In this document: positions 1 to 13,287 of the stretch, one piece after another
Numbering within the stretch: position 1 is the first letter of the stretch
Layout of the letters: each line of letters begins with the position of its first letter
Source of the DNA: Acephala macrosclerotiorum
Taxonomy: Eukaryota; Ascomycota; Leotiomycetes; Helotiales; Mollisiaceae
DNA length: 47,076 nucleotides
Assembly (NCBI GenBank): GCA_014904845.1
Contig: MU119508.1
Span: 1 to 47,076, forward strand
Reading direction: 5' to 3'
The notes under the pieces: model-generated
What the model saw: the letters and a program-made list of their open reading frames with translations, nothing else
Told to the model about the DNA's origin: nothing
Databases searched by the model: none
Position numbers and translations under genes: made by a program

Positions 1-2680
1 AAATTGAATATAGAGATAATAATTCGTAGAATAACGTATTTTGAGATTTCAAAAATTTCAATTTTATTTATTTATATTAAATTACTAAAAATCGCTATAT
101 TTATATATATTCTTAGATCGAAAAAATATCGAAAGAAGAATATAACGTGAGAAATTAAATGTTAATATTATTAGAAAATAATATAATATTAAAATTCGTA
201 AATAGTTTTTATATTTTAATAAATTTTTTTTTATTTTTAATTTTTTATTAAATATTTTTAATATTATTTTATATAAAATAAGTACGATTGAAATAAGTAT
301 TATTAATTTAAAGAAAGATATAAATGAAATAATATAAAAAATGAAATTATTTTTTTCGATTTTTTATAAAACGTTTTTTTTTTTTAATAGAGAGAAAATA
401 AATAAGATTTTAAATAAAAAAGTTTTTAATAAGAAAATAGAAAAATATTTTTTTATAATAGTATTATTGTTTTTAAACGTGAACGTTAAAAGAGAATATT
501 TGAAAAATAATATAAAGTATTAATTATTTTATTTTATTAAAAAAAAACGAAATCGAAAAATTTTCGAGTATAGAAATAAAAAAAAGATTTGAATAAAAAA
601 AATAATTTTATCGTTAAATAATTTCAATTTAAAATTATTTAATATAAATATTAATACGATATATAAATTTAAATTTAAAAAAGTACAATTTATTAATTTA
701 ATCAATAAAATTAAAAAAATTTTTAAAAAACGAAAAAATTAATTTAAACGATTTAAAACGTAAAAAATATTTTAAAAATATATTGAAAAATATATAAAAT
801 ATTTATTATCGCGAATTGTTTTAATATTAAAAAAATTACGATTTATTTTCAAACGATTAATATTTCTATTTGTCGAGAATTGATTATAAGAATTTGAAAA
901 AAAAATGTTCAATAAAATAATATTTAATTGTAAAAAAATAATAATATTTAATTAGAAAAAAGTTTTTAAAATCTATGAAAATATTAATTTATTTGTTCGT
1001 ATTAAAACAATTTAATATACGACGTAATAAAAAAAGAGTTTTTATTGTTTTAAAGTTTTATTTTTGATTGTAATAAAAATGTTTTAAAAACGATTTAATC
1101 GCGAAATATTTGAAAAAAATAATAATTTTTATTAAAATCTACAGTTTTTAATCACGAAAAAAATTATTAAAATTTATTGATTAATTAATGTGATTATAAA
1201 AATAAATTCAATTATTTTAAAAAACGTTAATATATTTTTTTTTATAAATGAATTTTTTGAAAAATTTATTAAATATTTTTGTATTTTTTTAATAAAATTT
1301 TTTTTTAAATACGATTAATTTACGTTAAACGTTCGAAATAAAAATATGATTATTTTTATAATTTTATTAAGATTTTTACGAATAATAATATTGTTTTAAA
1401 CAGTAATTAATTTTATAATTTAATTCGTTCGAATTATTATAATAATTTTAAAAAATGTATTTTTTAAAATTGTAATATTATTTTTAAATAATATAAAAAT
1501 CAAAAATTTTTATACGAATTATAATAATGAGTTAATATTTCTAGAGATTTGTCGATTCGTTTTTAAATATATTTAGAATTTGAATAAAACGTTAAATTGA
1601 ATTAAAAAAATTTAAATTTATATAAAATTTAAATTACAATTTTATTAAAATGAAATAATTATTATAAGTTTCGTTTGTAGTTTTAAAAAACGTTTTTTTG
1701 AAAATATAAAAATTATTAAAATTTTAAAATAGATTAAATATAATAATATTTTTGAAATTAAAATTTTTATTAAAATTTATATTTATTATAAAATATAAAT
1801 TTAATATTTTGATATTATTATTGAATCGTTATATTGATTGATTAGAAAAAACGAATTTTTTGAATAGAGAAAAAAATAGAAAATTGTTATAGTATTTTTA
1901 TAAAACAAATTTATAATAGTTTTAATATTTTGTAAAATTTATTACGATTTTGTAAATAAATAGAAAATGATTATTTTAAATGTTAATATTAGTTAGTAAA
2001 AGTATAGAAAGATATTTGATTAATATAACGATAAAAAATAGAAACGAGTAATTTGATACGAGTTAAAACTTTGAAATATTATTAAGTGAAATTATAATAC
2101 GATAAAAAAAAAGTATTAAAAAATTTTAAAGTATTTTCGCAAATTATAGTTTTGATTATATAGTATTTATTTTATCTTTAAAACGAACGCTAATACGTTT
2201 ATCGTTTAATTAAATCGAGTAATAATAAATTTTTTTAATATTTTAATTATTTATTAATTCGTTTAAATACGATTATTTGATTTCGAAATTAAATATATTA
2301 AAAAAAATATTTATATTACTATAAACGAATTATTTAGAAAATTATAAATAAAAAACGACAATTTAAAAAAAAAAAAAATATTAATAAATTTATTATAATC
2401 GAATTTAATTATATTAAAATAATTTTAATTTTAATTAAAAAACGTAAAATTAATTGAAAAATTGAAAATAGATCGTTTGTAATTGAAAGTAAATACGTAA
2501 AACGAGAATATTTATTTGAATTATTAAATTAAATTTAAAAGAATTTTTTTAAATTCAATATTTTTAATTTTCAATCTTTGATATTAATTGCATTTTTCGT
2601 ATACGTCGTATTAATCGCTTTTTTTGAGATTAATAAACTATTAAACAATAATAATAATAATAATACTATTTTTTTTTTTA
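1..2680. repeat. RIP-degraded AT-rich block, C-depleted on the + strand
   Basis: Very AT-rich DNA with stops in all frames. On the plus strand nearly every C is in a CpG, while G still occurs in GA, AG and TG contexts. That fits C-to-T decay mainly on one strand of a former repeat. The only open frame of note (341-523) is a low-complexity Phe/Lys/Ile string and is not believable as a gene. I could not recognise the original element. Block edges are judged by eye from base composition. Confidence 0.75.
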
Positions 2681-4210
2681 ATAACAATTATTCGAATTAT
2701 TTTTAAAATATTATTTAATATTTAATAATTTTAAAATAATTAAAATAATTTTCAAAAATAAAATTTTATAAATTAATTCGAAAATTTATTAATTATAATA
2801 TTTAAAATAAAATACTATAAAAAAATATTATTAAATTCTATTTACTTCGATTTATTTTAAACAATTTAAAACAATATATAATAATTATAATTAAATTATA
2901 TAATAAATTCGAATATATTAAAAAAAAAAAAATTTATTATTAAATAATTAATTAATATTACTAAAAAAAATATTATAAAAATATTTGAGATTTTATAGTA
3001 AATTATAGCGATTATTAATATAAAAATAAAAAAAAATACGAAAAAATTTTGTATTTTTAAAAAAAAAATTTATTATTTTATTATATTAAAATAAATATAA
3101 TTAAATTTTTATAATATAAAATATTTAATAATTTGATTATAATATAAAATAATTTTTTCGATTAAATTGAAATTAAATTAATAAAAAATCCAATTTTTAA
3201 AAAAATTATTAAATTTATTTACAATAATATTATTTACAAATATAACGTTTTCGATTATATAAAATTGAACGAAAAATTCGAATTCAAAAAAATTATTATT
3301 AAAAAATTGAATAAACTCAAAATCAAACGAATTATTATTTTTGTATATAATTCGAAAATAAATAAAATAATTAAATAAAAATATTAATTTATTATTATTA
3401 TATTAATTGTTTTAATAAAAAGAAATAAAAAAAATTAATTAAAATATTTATTAATTATTTTTTTTATAAATCAAACGATTATTTATAAATTAATTAAATA
3501 TATATTATTTTATATAATTTATAATAAAAAAATTGTTTTATTTATTAAAATTCGATTTTTTATTTAAAAAACTTTCGATTAAAATAAAATATATAATCGA
3601 GTAAAATTTTTTGAATTGAAAATTAAATAAATTAAAATACGAGATAAAAATATAAAAGAATTGAAATTAAAAAAAAAATATAATTATAAATAAAATTAAA
3701 TATATTTCGATATTTATTATTAAATATAAAAAAAATTAATTTGAAAAAAATTTTTTGTTTTAATATATAATATTAAATTTATTGATTAAAATATATTTAA
3801 AAATATTAAATTATTATATAAATAATTAAATTTATATTAAGTTTATTAAATAAATTAATTGAAAAAAAAATATTTGTTTAAAAAAGTAAATAGAATAGTA
3901 ATTCGAAGATTATATATTGAAAATCGTTTAAAGAAATTCGTTAAAAGAAATAAATATTAAAATTTTTTAAATAATAGTAAAAATGAAAATATTATTAAGT
4001 TTATTGATTTTAACGATAATAAAAATATAAATATAAAAAAAAAAACGATTAAAAAATTTCGTGATAAATAAAGTATTTAAAAAATTAAAAAAAGAATTAA
4101 AATTGTAATTCGTATTTTTAAATTTAACGAAATCGAAAAAAACAAATATATACGATTTTTTAAAAACTAAATAAATAAAAAAAATTCGTTAAACTTCGAA
4201 ATAATAATAA
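2681..4210. repeat. RIP-saturated AT-rich block
   Basis: Both C and G are almost absent outside CpG in most of this stretch, as expected if both strands were mutated. Non-CpG G returns at about 3,880-4,200. An imperfect AAT run lies at about 2,645-2,670. No gene or RNA is visible. Confidence 0.65.
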
Positions 4211-7200
4211 ATTTTTAATTGAAAAAAAATTATTTTTTCTTTTTCTACTTATAATAATCTCATTTTTTTATCGATTTTTTTTAAAATACTTTTATTTATT
4301 TTAATAAACTCTATTTATATTTTAAAAAATTTTTTTTTTTTTTTTTATAATTAAAACGATTTTATTATATAAAAAAACGAAATTGTATTATTTTTTTTTT
4401 CTTTAAAAAATTCTAAAAAATTTTAATTTTTAAAATCTATAAAAAACATTTTTCAATATATTCAAATATTTTTAAATATATTTCAATACATTTAAATACA
4501 TTTCGATTACATTTAACTATATTCAAACTATATAAACGTTTATTAATATAATATTTACTATAATTTATAAAAAAAAAATTTTCAATTTTTTTTTTTTCTT
4601 TTTTAAAACTTTTCAATTACAATTTTTTAATCTCATATTAATTCAAAAACTACAATTTTTTTTTAATATTATTCATTTTTTTTTTCATTTTTTTAAAATT
4701 TTAATTTATATTATTTTATATACAAATAATTTTATTAATCGAATATATTTTATTCATTTAAATACTTTACAATAATTTTTTTCAAAAATTTATATATACT
4801 TTTTTTATAAAAACAATCTATAAATATTTACTTTTTTTTATTTTTTTTTTTTTAAAATTCATTTAATACATTTTATAAAAAATCAATATAAAATTATTTA
4901 TTTAAAACTTTCAAAATTTTTTATTTGAAATTAATATTACAATATTTTAATTATATATATTAATACATTTTAAAAACTTTTTCTATAAAAACAAACAAAT
5001 TTCGCAATTTTCAATTATTTAAAACGTAAAAATATTTATTTATTTTTCTTATATAATTTTTTTCAATTTTATTAATAAATTTTTTTTTTTTAAATTTACG
5101 CGTTTTTTATTTTCAAAATTTAATCAATTTATTACATTATTTTTCTATACGCAAATTTTACAATTTTAATTTTTACTTTCGAAACTTTTATAATATTATT
5201 ATTATATTTTAAAAAAATACTTTATTAAACTTCGAAAATACGAATCTCATATATAAAAAATAAAACGAAAATAATTATAATACGTTTATATAAATTATAT
5301 AATATAATTTTAATAATTTATAAGAAATTATTAATAGATTATTATTTAAAAAAAAATAATTATAATTAATAATATTAATAATAAATTTATATAAATTAAA
5401 AACGTAATAAAAAAAATTTTAATTAAATAAAAAAACAAAATTGAAAATAATATTATTTTGAAATTTTTTAAAAAAATTTTAAAATAATATATAATTTTAA
5501 ATAAAGATTTTTTTTTTAAAATAAATAAAATTGAAAAATCGCGTATTGCGTTTTAGTAAATTCGATCTAATTTAATTAAGACTTTTGATAGTATATTTAA
5601 ATACTATAATTAAAAAACTTTTTTTTGAGTTTAAATATTTCGATAATTTATTGAAAATTTTATTAATAAATTTTACAGTAAATATATATACTAAAAACTC
5701 GAATAAATATTTTATATAAAACGTTTTACGTTTCGCGAAATTATTAAAATTATTAATATAATTATTATCAAAAAAAATAAAATTTACAATACGCTATTTA
5801 CAAAAATATTTTTTCAATTTATCGATTACAAAAAAATATTAATATATTTAAAAAATACAAACGACAATTTAATAATCACAAATTTAAATAAAATAAATTT
5901 AAAAAAATTGTATTTTACTTTCTACTTTTACAAACTTTTAATAACTAAAAAATATATTAAAAATTTTTTTTCGATCTTTACAAATAAATCTAAAAAATAA
6001 TCGATTATTACTATTAATAATATAAATATTCAAAATATCAAATTTCAAGAAATTATTAATATTAATACTTTACTTTTTCAATTAACTCTATTAACTAGCG
6101 ATAATAATAACAATAATAATAATAATAATAACAATATTATTATTATTAGTTTTTTTATATAAAACTTTTTATTTTCTCAAATTTCTCAAACTTTTCAAAC
6201 TTTTCAATTCGTTTTTCTTTCTATTTCGATCTCTATACCAATCAAATCCAAAAAATCTATTACCAATAATAAAAAATACTACAATATATTTACGTTTGTA
6301 TCAAAAAAACACAAAATTATTACTATTTTATCGCAATTTAATACTATTCTATTTCAATCAATTCGCGAATTTCAATTAAATAATATACGCTCAATAATTA
6401 ATTATACGTACAATATAAACAATATCTAAAAATCAAATATTATTTTTTTTAATACTTTAAATTTTATTAATCGCATTAAAATTCTAAATACTATTTACAA
6501 TATTTACAAATACTCGTTTATTAAATAATTTTATCGAGTTTATTATATAATACTCTACGAAAATCTCGATTTATATCTTAAAAACGACAAAAAATAAATT
6601 AAAATTATAAAAATACAATTATTTAAAATTTATAAATTATATATTAAAAAAAAAATTTTAATTTATTTAAATTTATTTTAATACTCGTTTCTAGTTTATA
6701 AATATTCTTATTATTCTTTAATATAAACAAAAAATATTAACAAAAAATCAATTTTAACTTTCGCGAATTTTTATTATTTTTATTTTTATTTTTTTAATCA
6801 AATCGTTTATTAATCTAAAAATTACAATAATTTTTACTTTGTAAAATTTCTTCAAATAAACGAAAAAAAAAAATATTTTATTATTTCTTTTCAAAAAAAT
6901 TAATATATTAAAATTTTACTATCAATAAATTTTTTTTCATAAATTTTTTCTTTTATACAATACGTACTTTTTTCTTATCGTTCAATTCTTATAAACAAAT
7001 TTCAAATTATAATTATTATTTTATCGATTTTTTAGAAATTACTTTTTTTATTTTATTACTTTTTCTCAATCTATTAAAGTTTATTAAAACAACAAAATTA
7101 ATTAATTTTTTTACGAAAAAAAAATAAATATATTTTAAAATTTAAATTTATTATATATTAAACTTTTTTTTTCTAATAAATTTCAAATAATTTATTCGTA

Positions 7201-8395
7201 ATTCAACGACAATAAAAAAACAATAAATTAATTATTTCAATTCCTTAAAAAAACTACTTAAATAAATCTCTTTTCTAATACTAAAAATCGAACTTTAATT
7301 AAAAAAAATTTAAAATAAACTCAATTAAATATTATAAAAAAAAAATCTCAAAAATTGAAATTATACATTTATAAAATAAAAACTTTTATCGATCGAAAAT
7401 ACATCAAAAATTTCAAAAACTTTAACTTTCTTATTTTACTTCTCGTAAATTTAATATTTATTAATACTAATAAAAAAATTATTAGTAATATTATTTACGA
7501 AAAATTCAAAAAAATTTATAACAAATTTTAAATTTTTTTCGAAAATCGATTTCAAAAATTTTTTGACAATAAATCTTTTCTCAATAATATTTAATTTAAA
7601 AAAATCGATACAATTTTTAATATAATTCATTATATAAAATCTTTAAATTATTCTATTATTCAATATAAAATTTCTTAATAATTAAACTATTAAAACTCGT
7701 TTAATAATAAATATTTATATATTTATTAATAAAAATAAATTATAATTCAAATCAAATTAATTTTTTAATATTTTGAAATAAGAAAAATAGAAATATTTTT
7801 TAACAATAAATCTTTTTTTAAATGCGAAATTAAAAAATTAATAGTATTTGTAAAAAATAATTAAAAATATTTGATTATTTCTAACGATAAATTTGAGTTT
7901 AAAATTTGTTTATTTTTTTTTTTTTCTATTAAATTTTAAAAAAAAAAGAAAATAGATTACAAAAAAATTTAATATTAATAAAAATATTAAAAAAATTGTT
8001 AGATTCTTAAAAAAAAATAACGATAATTTAAAAAATTTCAAATTTTAAATTTTTTATTTAAAATAAATTTTTTTTTTTTTTCTAATTTTTTTCTTCGAAA
8101 CTCGAAACAAACTCGTTATATAAAAAAATAATTATAATAAAACTATATATTCTCTTTTCAAAAATTTTTATAAATAACTAATTTCGAAAGTAATACTAAT
8201 TACATATTTTCTAATATATAAAAAACTTTCGCTCACTATAAACTAATCAACAATTTTTTCTATTTCTATTTTGATTGATTGATTAATTGATTTACAAATT
8301 ATAAATTACTTCGAATAAATTTAATCTATTAACTAAAACGAATTAATCTACGATTGGATCTTTTTACTTTGTACTTTATTACTCTTTTATAATAA
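4211..8395. repeat. RIP-degraded AT-rich block, G-depleted on the + strand
   Basis: The mirror image of the first block: C survives in CA, CT and TC contexts on the plus strand while G is nearly confined to CpG, most clearly at 4,211-5,270 and 5,700-8,395. The switch from G-bearing to C-bearing sequence at about 4,210 is abrupt. An AAT/AAC-rich run lies at about 6,100-6,145. No recognisable coding remnant was found on either strand. Confidence 0.65.
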
Positions 8396-10984
8396 CGTTT
8401 TAAAAAAAGAATATTATAAATATAATTAAAATTATAATTTATCATATTAAAAAATATTTTATAAATAATAAAATAATAATAAAAAAATTTATAAATATTA
8501 AAAAAAATTTTAATATAATAAAATTTAAAATAATAATAAAAAATTTATAAAAAGATTATTAAATAAATACGATTATTTATAATAAATAAAATTATTTTTT
8601 TTAAAAAAAAAAATATTAATTTATTTAAAAAATAAATTATTTTAAAAATTATTAATTTTTTTAATATTATTCGTAATATTAATAACGTTTATTAATTTGT
8701 AAAATATTATAATAATATATATAAACGACGTTTTTATTTTTATATTATATAAAAATTTTAATAAAATAATTAAAACGATAAAAATATAAATAAACGAAAT
8801 TAAAAAAACGTTTAAAATAAAATTTAATTTAAAAATAAAATTTGTAAAAAGTAAATTTATAATTTTTAAATTTTTAAAAAAAATTAAAAAAATTAAAATT
8901 ATAATAAATAATTAAATATTTAAATATTTTTTTTAATAAATAATTAAAATTTATAAAATATATAATTTAAAAATATTAAATAATAATTTTAATATTAAAT
9001 TTAATAAATAAAATCGAAAAAATAATAAAAAAAAATTCGTTTAAAAAAAATTAAATTATTATTAAAATAATTATATTATTAATATTATTATATGAATTAA
9101 AATTATAATAAAAAATATATTTATTTTAAAAAAAAAACAAAATAAAAAATAAAAATAAAAAAAATAAATAAAATATTAAACGTTATTAAATAAATAATAT
9201 TACTAATATATAAAATAATATTTATAAAAATATTTATTTATAAATTAAAAATATTTAATATAAAATTTTTATTAAAAAAAATTAAAATGAAATTAAAATT
9301 ATAAAACTAATAAATAATTATTATATTAATTAAAAAAAACGATAATATTTAATTATTTGTTTTTGAAATTAAATTAAAAAATATTAAAATAATATTATAA
9401 AAAAATATAATTAAAATAAAAATTAAAATTATTTTAATTAATATAAATTTTAAAATAATTAAAAAAATAATATAAAAAAATTATATTAAAAAATAATAAA
9501 TATTATAAATATATTAATAAAATTTTTAATTAATATCGTTTTTAAATAAAATATATTAAAAAAAAATTTATTATTAATTACTTATTAATAATATTAGCGG
9601 CTTATTAATAGCGCGTATTACGTAATAATTATATATTTAAATTTTAAGCGTTTAATAATAATCGATTAATAAATAAATTCGAATTAATAAAAATATTAAA
9701 ATTTTCAATTTTCGAATAATTATAAACAATTATAAATAATATTTATATAATTATATTTATTTAATTAAATTATAAATATTTATAATTATTCGTATATAAA
9801 AATTATAAATTTTACGTATATAAACTTTATTTAAATCGATCGATTTTACGATTAAATTTTAAATAATATTAATATTTTCAATTTTTATTTTTATTTATTT
9901 TTTTAATATTTTTAATAATTAATCAAATAAAACGTAATTATTAATTTTTTAATAAAAAATATTAAAATTTAATAATTTATAATTTTGTAATTTAATATTT
10001 TAATACGCGTTTAATAAATTTATTTAAAAATTTTATAATAAATTAAATAAATTTTATAAATTATAAATTATAAATATTTAAATATTTAATTATAAATTAA
10101 TATTATTAATATTAAATTAAAATAATTAATAATTTATTAATTCATTAATAACGTTATTAATATTTATATTTTTTAATAATTATAAATAAATAAAAAATTA
10201 TATCGCGTTATAAAAAACGAAAAAAAAAATTATTGATAAATTTTTATAAATCGATTATACGAAAAAAAAATTAATAATAAAATTTATTATAATTTTAAAA
10301 AATTTTATTTAAAATTTAAATATAATATATATACGAAGTATTTTTATAAATTTTTATAAATTAAATTATATTTTTTAAATTATATAAATAAATATAAAAT
10401 TAAAATTTTATATTAATAATAATAAAAATTAAAAATAAAAAATTATATTTATATTATCAAATTAGTAAAAATTAATGTAAAAATAATTTTTATAAAAAAA
10501 AACAAATAAAAAAAATTGAAACGCGAAAAAACAAAATTTAATAATTATTTGAAATTAAAAACAAATTAATAATATTAATATATTAATTAAAAAAAAATTA
10601 TTTTTAATTTTATTTTAATAAAATAATTAAATAAAAAAATAATTAATACAAAAACAATAAATAAAAAATTAATATTCGATATAAATTATTATAATTTTAT
10701 TATTTAAAATAAATATTATTTTATTTTATTTTATAATTATATAATTTTTAAAAAAATATATATATTAAATAAAATAATTTAAATTAATTAAATTAATTAT
10801 AATAATTTAATATAAAAAATAAAAATTTCAAAAAATATTTTTTTAATAATATAAAATTTTATAATATATTTTTATTTTAAATATTAAAAGATTTATTAAT
10901 TTATTAATATTTATTATTTTATTTTTAAATATTTATAAAACGTTTAAATTAAAAACTTTTAATTTGAAATTTGAAATTTGAAAT

Positions 10985-11437
10985 AAAAATAAATTACTAA
11001 AATTAAAAACTTTATAATTTTTTATAAAAAGGTTTTTACGAAATTTATAAAATGAAATATACGTTAAATATTAAAAAAAAATTCGTTCGTTAATTAATTC
11101 GTTTATAAATCGACGAACGAATTTTTTTTTTAATATAAAAAAACATTTTAAGATAAAAATAAAATTATTATATTAAAAATCAAAAAATAAATTATTATAA
11201 CGAATTACGTTTTTATAATTAAAACGTAAAAACGTATATTAAAATATAATAAAATTAATATTATTATATATAATTTAATTTTAAATATAAAAAATTTAAT
11301 ATTTTATAATTTTAATAAATAATAAAATATTTATTTATTAATTTATAAATAAATTAATTAATAAACGAATTTTTTTTATTTAATATATATTTTATTTTAT
11401 AAAAAATTATAAAGTTTTTAATTTTAATAATTTATTT
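10985..11437. repeat. Foldback (inverted) repeat
   Basis: The plus-strand segment 10,985-11,110 matches the reverse complement of 11,341-11,437. Shared blocks include AAAATTAAAAACTTTATAAT and AAATTCGTT followed by TTAATTAATT. The left arm carries roughly 25 extra bases near 11,022-11,048, and the spacer is about 230 bp. A second short hairpin sits inside it: 11,071-11,090 pairs with 11,113-11,133 around ACGAACGAA. This could be a foldback or MITE-type relic; no target duplication was established. Confidence 0.6.
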
Positions 11438-11540
11438 TTCTTTTATTTTAAATTTAAAATTTATTAATATTTAATTAAATTTCAATTTATTTATAAATAT
11501 TATACAATTTATATTAATAAATAATTTGTAATTATAATCG

Positions 11541-11674
11541 TATATTAATTAAAATTTTAAAATTTTTTATTAAATTAATTATATATTAATTCAAAGTTAT
11601 TATATAATTATTTTTATTATAAAAATTTTAATAAATTAATTAAATTGTTTTATTTAAATATTTTAATTAAAATT
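11541..11674 (+). repeat. Diverged direct repeat, copy A
   Basis: About 130 bp aligning collinearly to copy B at 12,268-12,400. Shared blocks include TTATTAAATTAATTATATAT, ATTATATAATTATTTTTATT and TTATTTAAATATTTTAATTA. The length of collinear match is hard to explain by AT-rich composition alone. It may be a remnant of an LTR or an internal tandem duplication. Confidence 0.5.
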
Positions 11675-12267
11675 TAATATTTTTCGTTTATAATTAATAT
11701 AATAAACAATTAATCATATTATAATTTACGTTTATAATATAATTATTTTATTATAATAAATAATATATTTAATTTATAATTTTTTTAATATTTAAAAATT
11801 TATATATTATAATACGTAATAATTAAATTAATAAAATCGAATTAATATTATAAATAATAAAAAAAAAATTTAATAATAATTTAAAATATAAAAAAAAAAT
11901 TTATAATTAATTATTTAATTTAAATTATTAAAAATTTTAAAATATTATATAAAAAATTTAAATTATAAAATTAAAATAAAGATTTTTTAATATATTATTA
12001 TTTTAATATTTTAAATAAAATTTATTTTTAAAATTTTCGTTTTTTATTTTAAATTATTATAATTAATTTAATTTTTTTAATTATTTTATTTAATATATAA
12101 TTATAAAAATATTTAATATTTAAATAAATAAATAAATATTTTAATATTTAAAATAAAAATATATTTAAAAACAATTTATAATTGCGATTTTTATTAAATA
12201 CGATTATATTTTATTAATTTTTATAATAACGAATTAATAAAATTATTTAAAATTTAAATTATAAATA

Positions 12268-12400
12268 TAATATAATTAAAATTTTAATATTTTTTATTAA
12301 ATTAATTATATATTAATTTGAAATTATTATATAATTATTTTTATTATAAAATTTTGAATAAGTTAATAAATTTTTTTATTTAAATATTTTAATTAAATTC
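12268..12400 (+). repeat. Diverged direct repeat, copy B
   Basis: Second copy of the repeat at 11,541-11,674, same orientation, about 730 bp downstream. Differences are small indels and A/T or G/A changes. Confidence 0.5.
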
Positions 12401-12740
12401 AAATGAAATTATTTATTATTAAAAATATTAATATTTATTTTTAAATCGAATAAATAATAATTTTTTATATAAAAATTTTATAAGAAAAAAACTTTAAATT
12501 ATAAAAATATTAAATATTAAAAACGATATATTTTAATATTTTTTAATAAAATTTTATATAAATATTTTTTTTATTAATTTAATATATATATATTTAAAAA
12601 AATAAAAATAAATTTTATTATTTATTTATATATATATATTATATTTATTATTTTTATAATATTTTTTTTTGTTTTTTATAAAATATTTATATAAAATATA
12701 TAATAAATTTTTATTTAATAAATATTTATTTATATTTATA

Positions 12741-12788
<48 letters not shown>
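12741..12788. repeat. (TAT)16 microsatellite
   Basis: Forty-eight bases of uninterrupted TAT repeat inside the AT-rich block. It creates an artefactual poly-tyrosine open frame at 12,669-12,875, which is not a gene. Confidence 0.95.
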
Positions 12789-12789
<1 letters not shown>

Positions 12790-12930
12790 ATATAATCGAA
12801 ATAAATATATATAATAAAAAATATATATTATTTATTTTTAATTTATATTTTTTAAAAAATTTTATTAATAAATAAATATTAAAATAAAATATCGAATTTT
12901 AAATTAAAATATAAAATACTTTAAATAACT

Positions 12931-13287
12931 TGAATAAATATACTTTAATTTCTTTTAAATATAGAACTACAAGCTAAAAAAAGTCATATTTGTAGTTATT
13001 TTAAAATCTTTAAATAACGGCATCGATTTTGACGTTTCTCGCAAAAAAAGAAACCTAAAAATAGTCTGAAAAGCACAGACTTTTGAAACCAGGCTCGTAA
13101 CTATCGTCAAAGGCAAATAGCCGGCTGACAAATCGCGAACATCAAATTTTTCTTTCCAACTTCAAACCTGCCAAAGTGTGCTTCCCGTGCCAACGGCTGA
13201 ACACGACTATCTACAAAAGACCCAACTCCGTAATTAGCACCCCCAGCTACCTAAGCAGGTGCAACAAGCCTACCCACCCAGATTACC
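12931..13287 (+). other. Isochore edge and probable promoter/5' UTR of the kinase gene
   Basis: Composition turns from AT-rich to ordinary here. The stretch is non-coding in all frames and leads to an ATG in good context (ACCATGG) at 13,288. No specific regulatory motif could be supported. Confidence 0.4.

Larger units (their letters stand above)
8396..12930. repeat. RIP-saturated AT-rich block at the island edge
   Basis: Nearly pure A/T with scattered CpG. It contains the foldback repeat at 10,985-11,437, a diverged direct repeat (11,541-11,674 and 12,268-12,400) and the TAT microsatellite at 12,741-12,788. Composition changes sharply at about 12,900-12,950 to ordinary sequence. No gene is seen. 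Confidence 0.7.

Noticed and set aside
341..523. 60-residue open frame
   Set aside because: Low-complexity Phe/Lys/Ile translation of RIP'd DNA, with no start context or relatives.
12669..12875. Open frame with a long tyrosine run
   Set aside because: Created by the (TAT)16 microsatellite; not coding.
1..12930. Mitochondrial or plasmid DNA as the source of the AT-rich blocks
   Set aside because: No organellar genes or RNAs, and the CpG-only pattern and nested LTR element point to RIP'd nuclear repeats.
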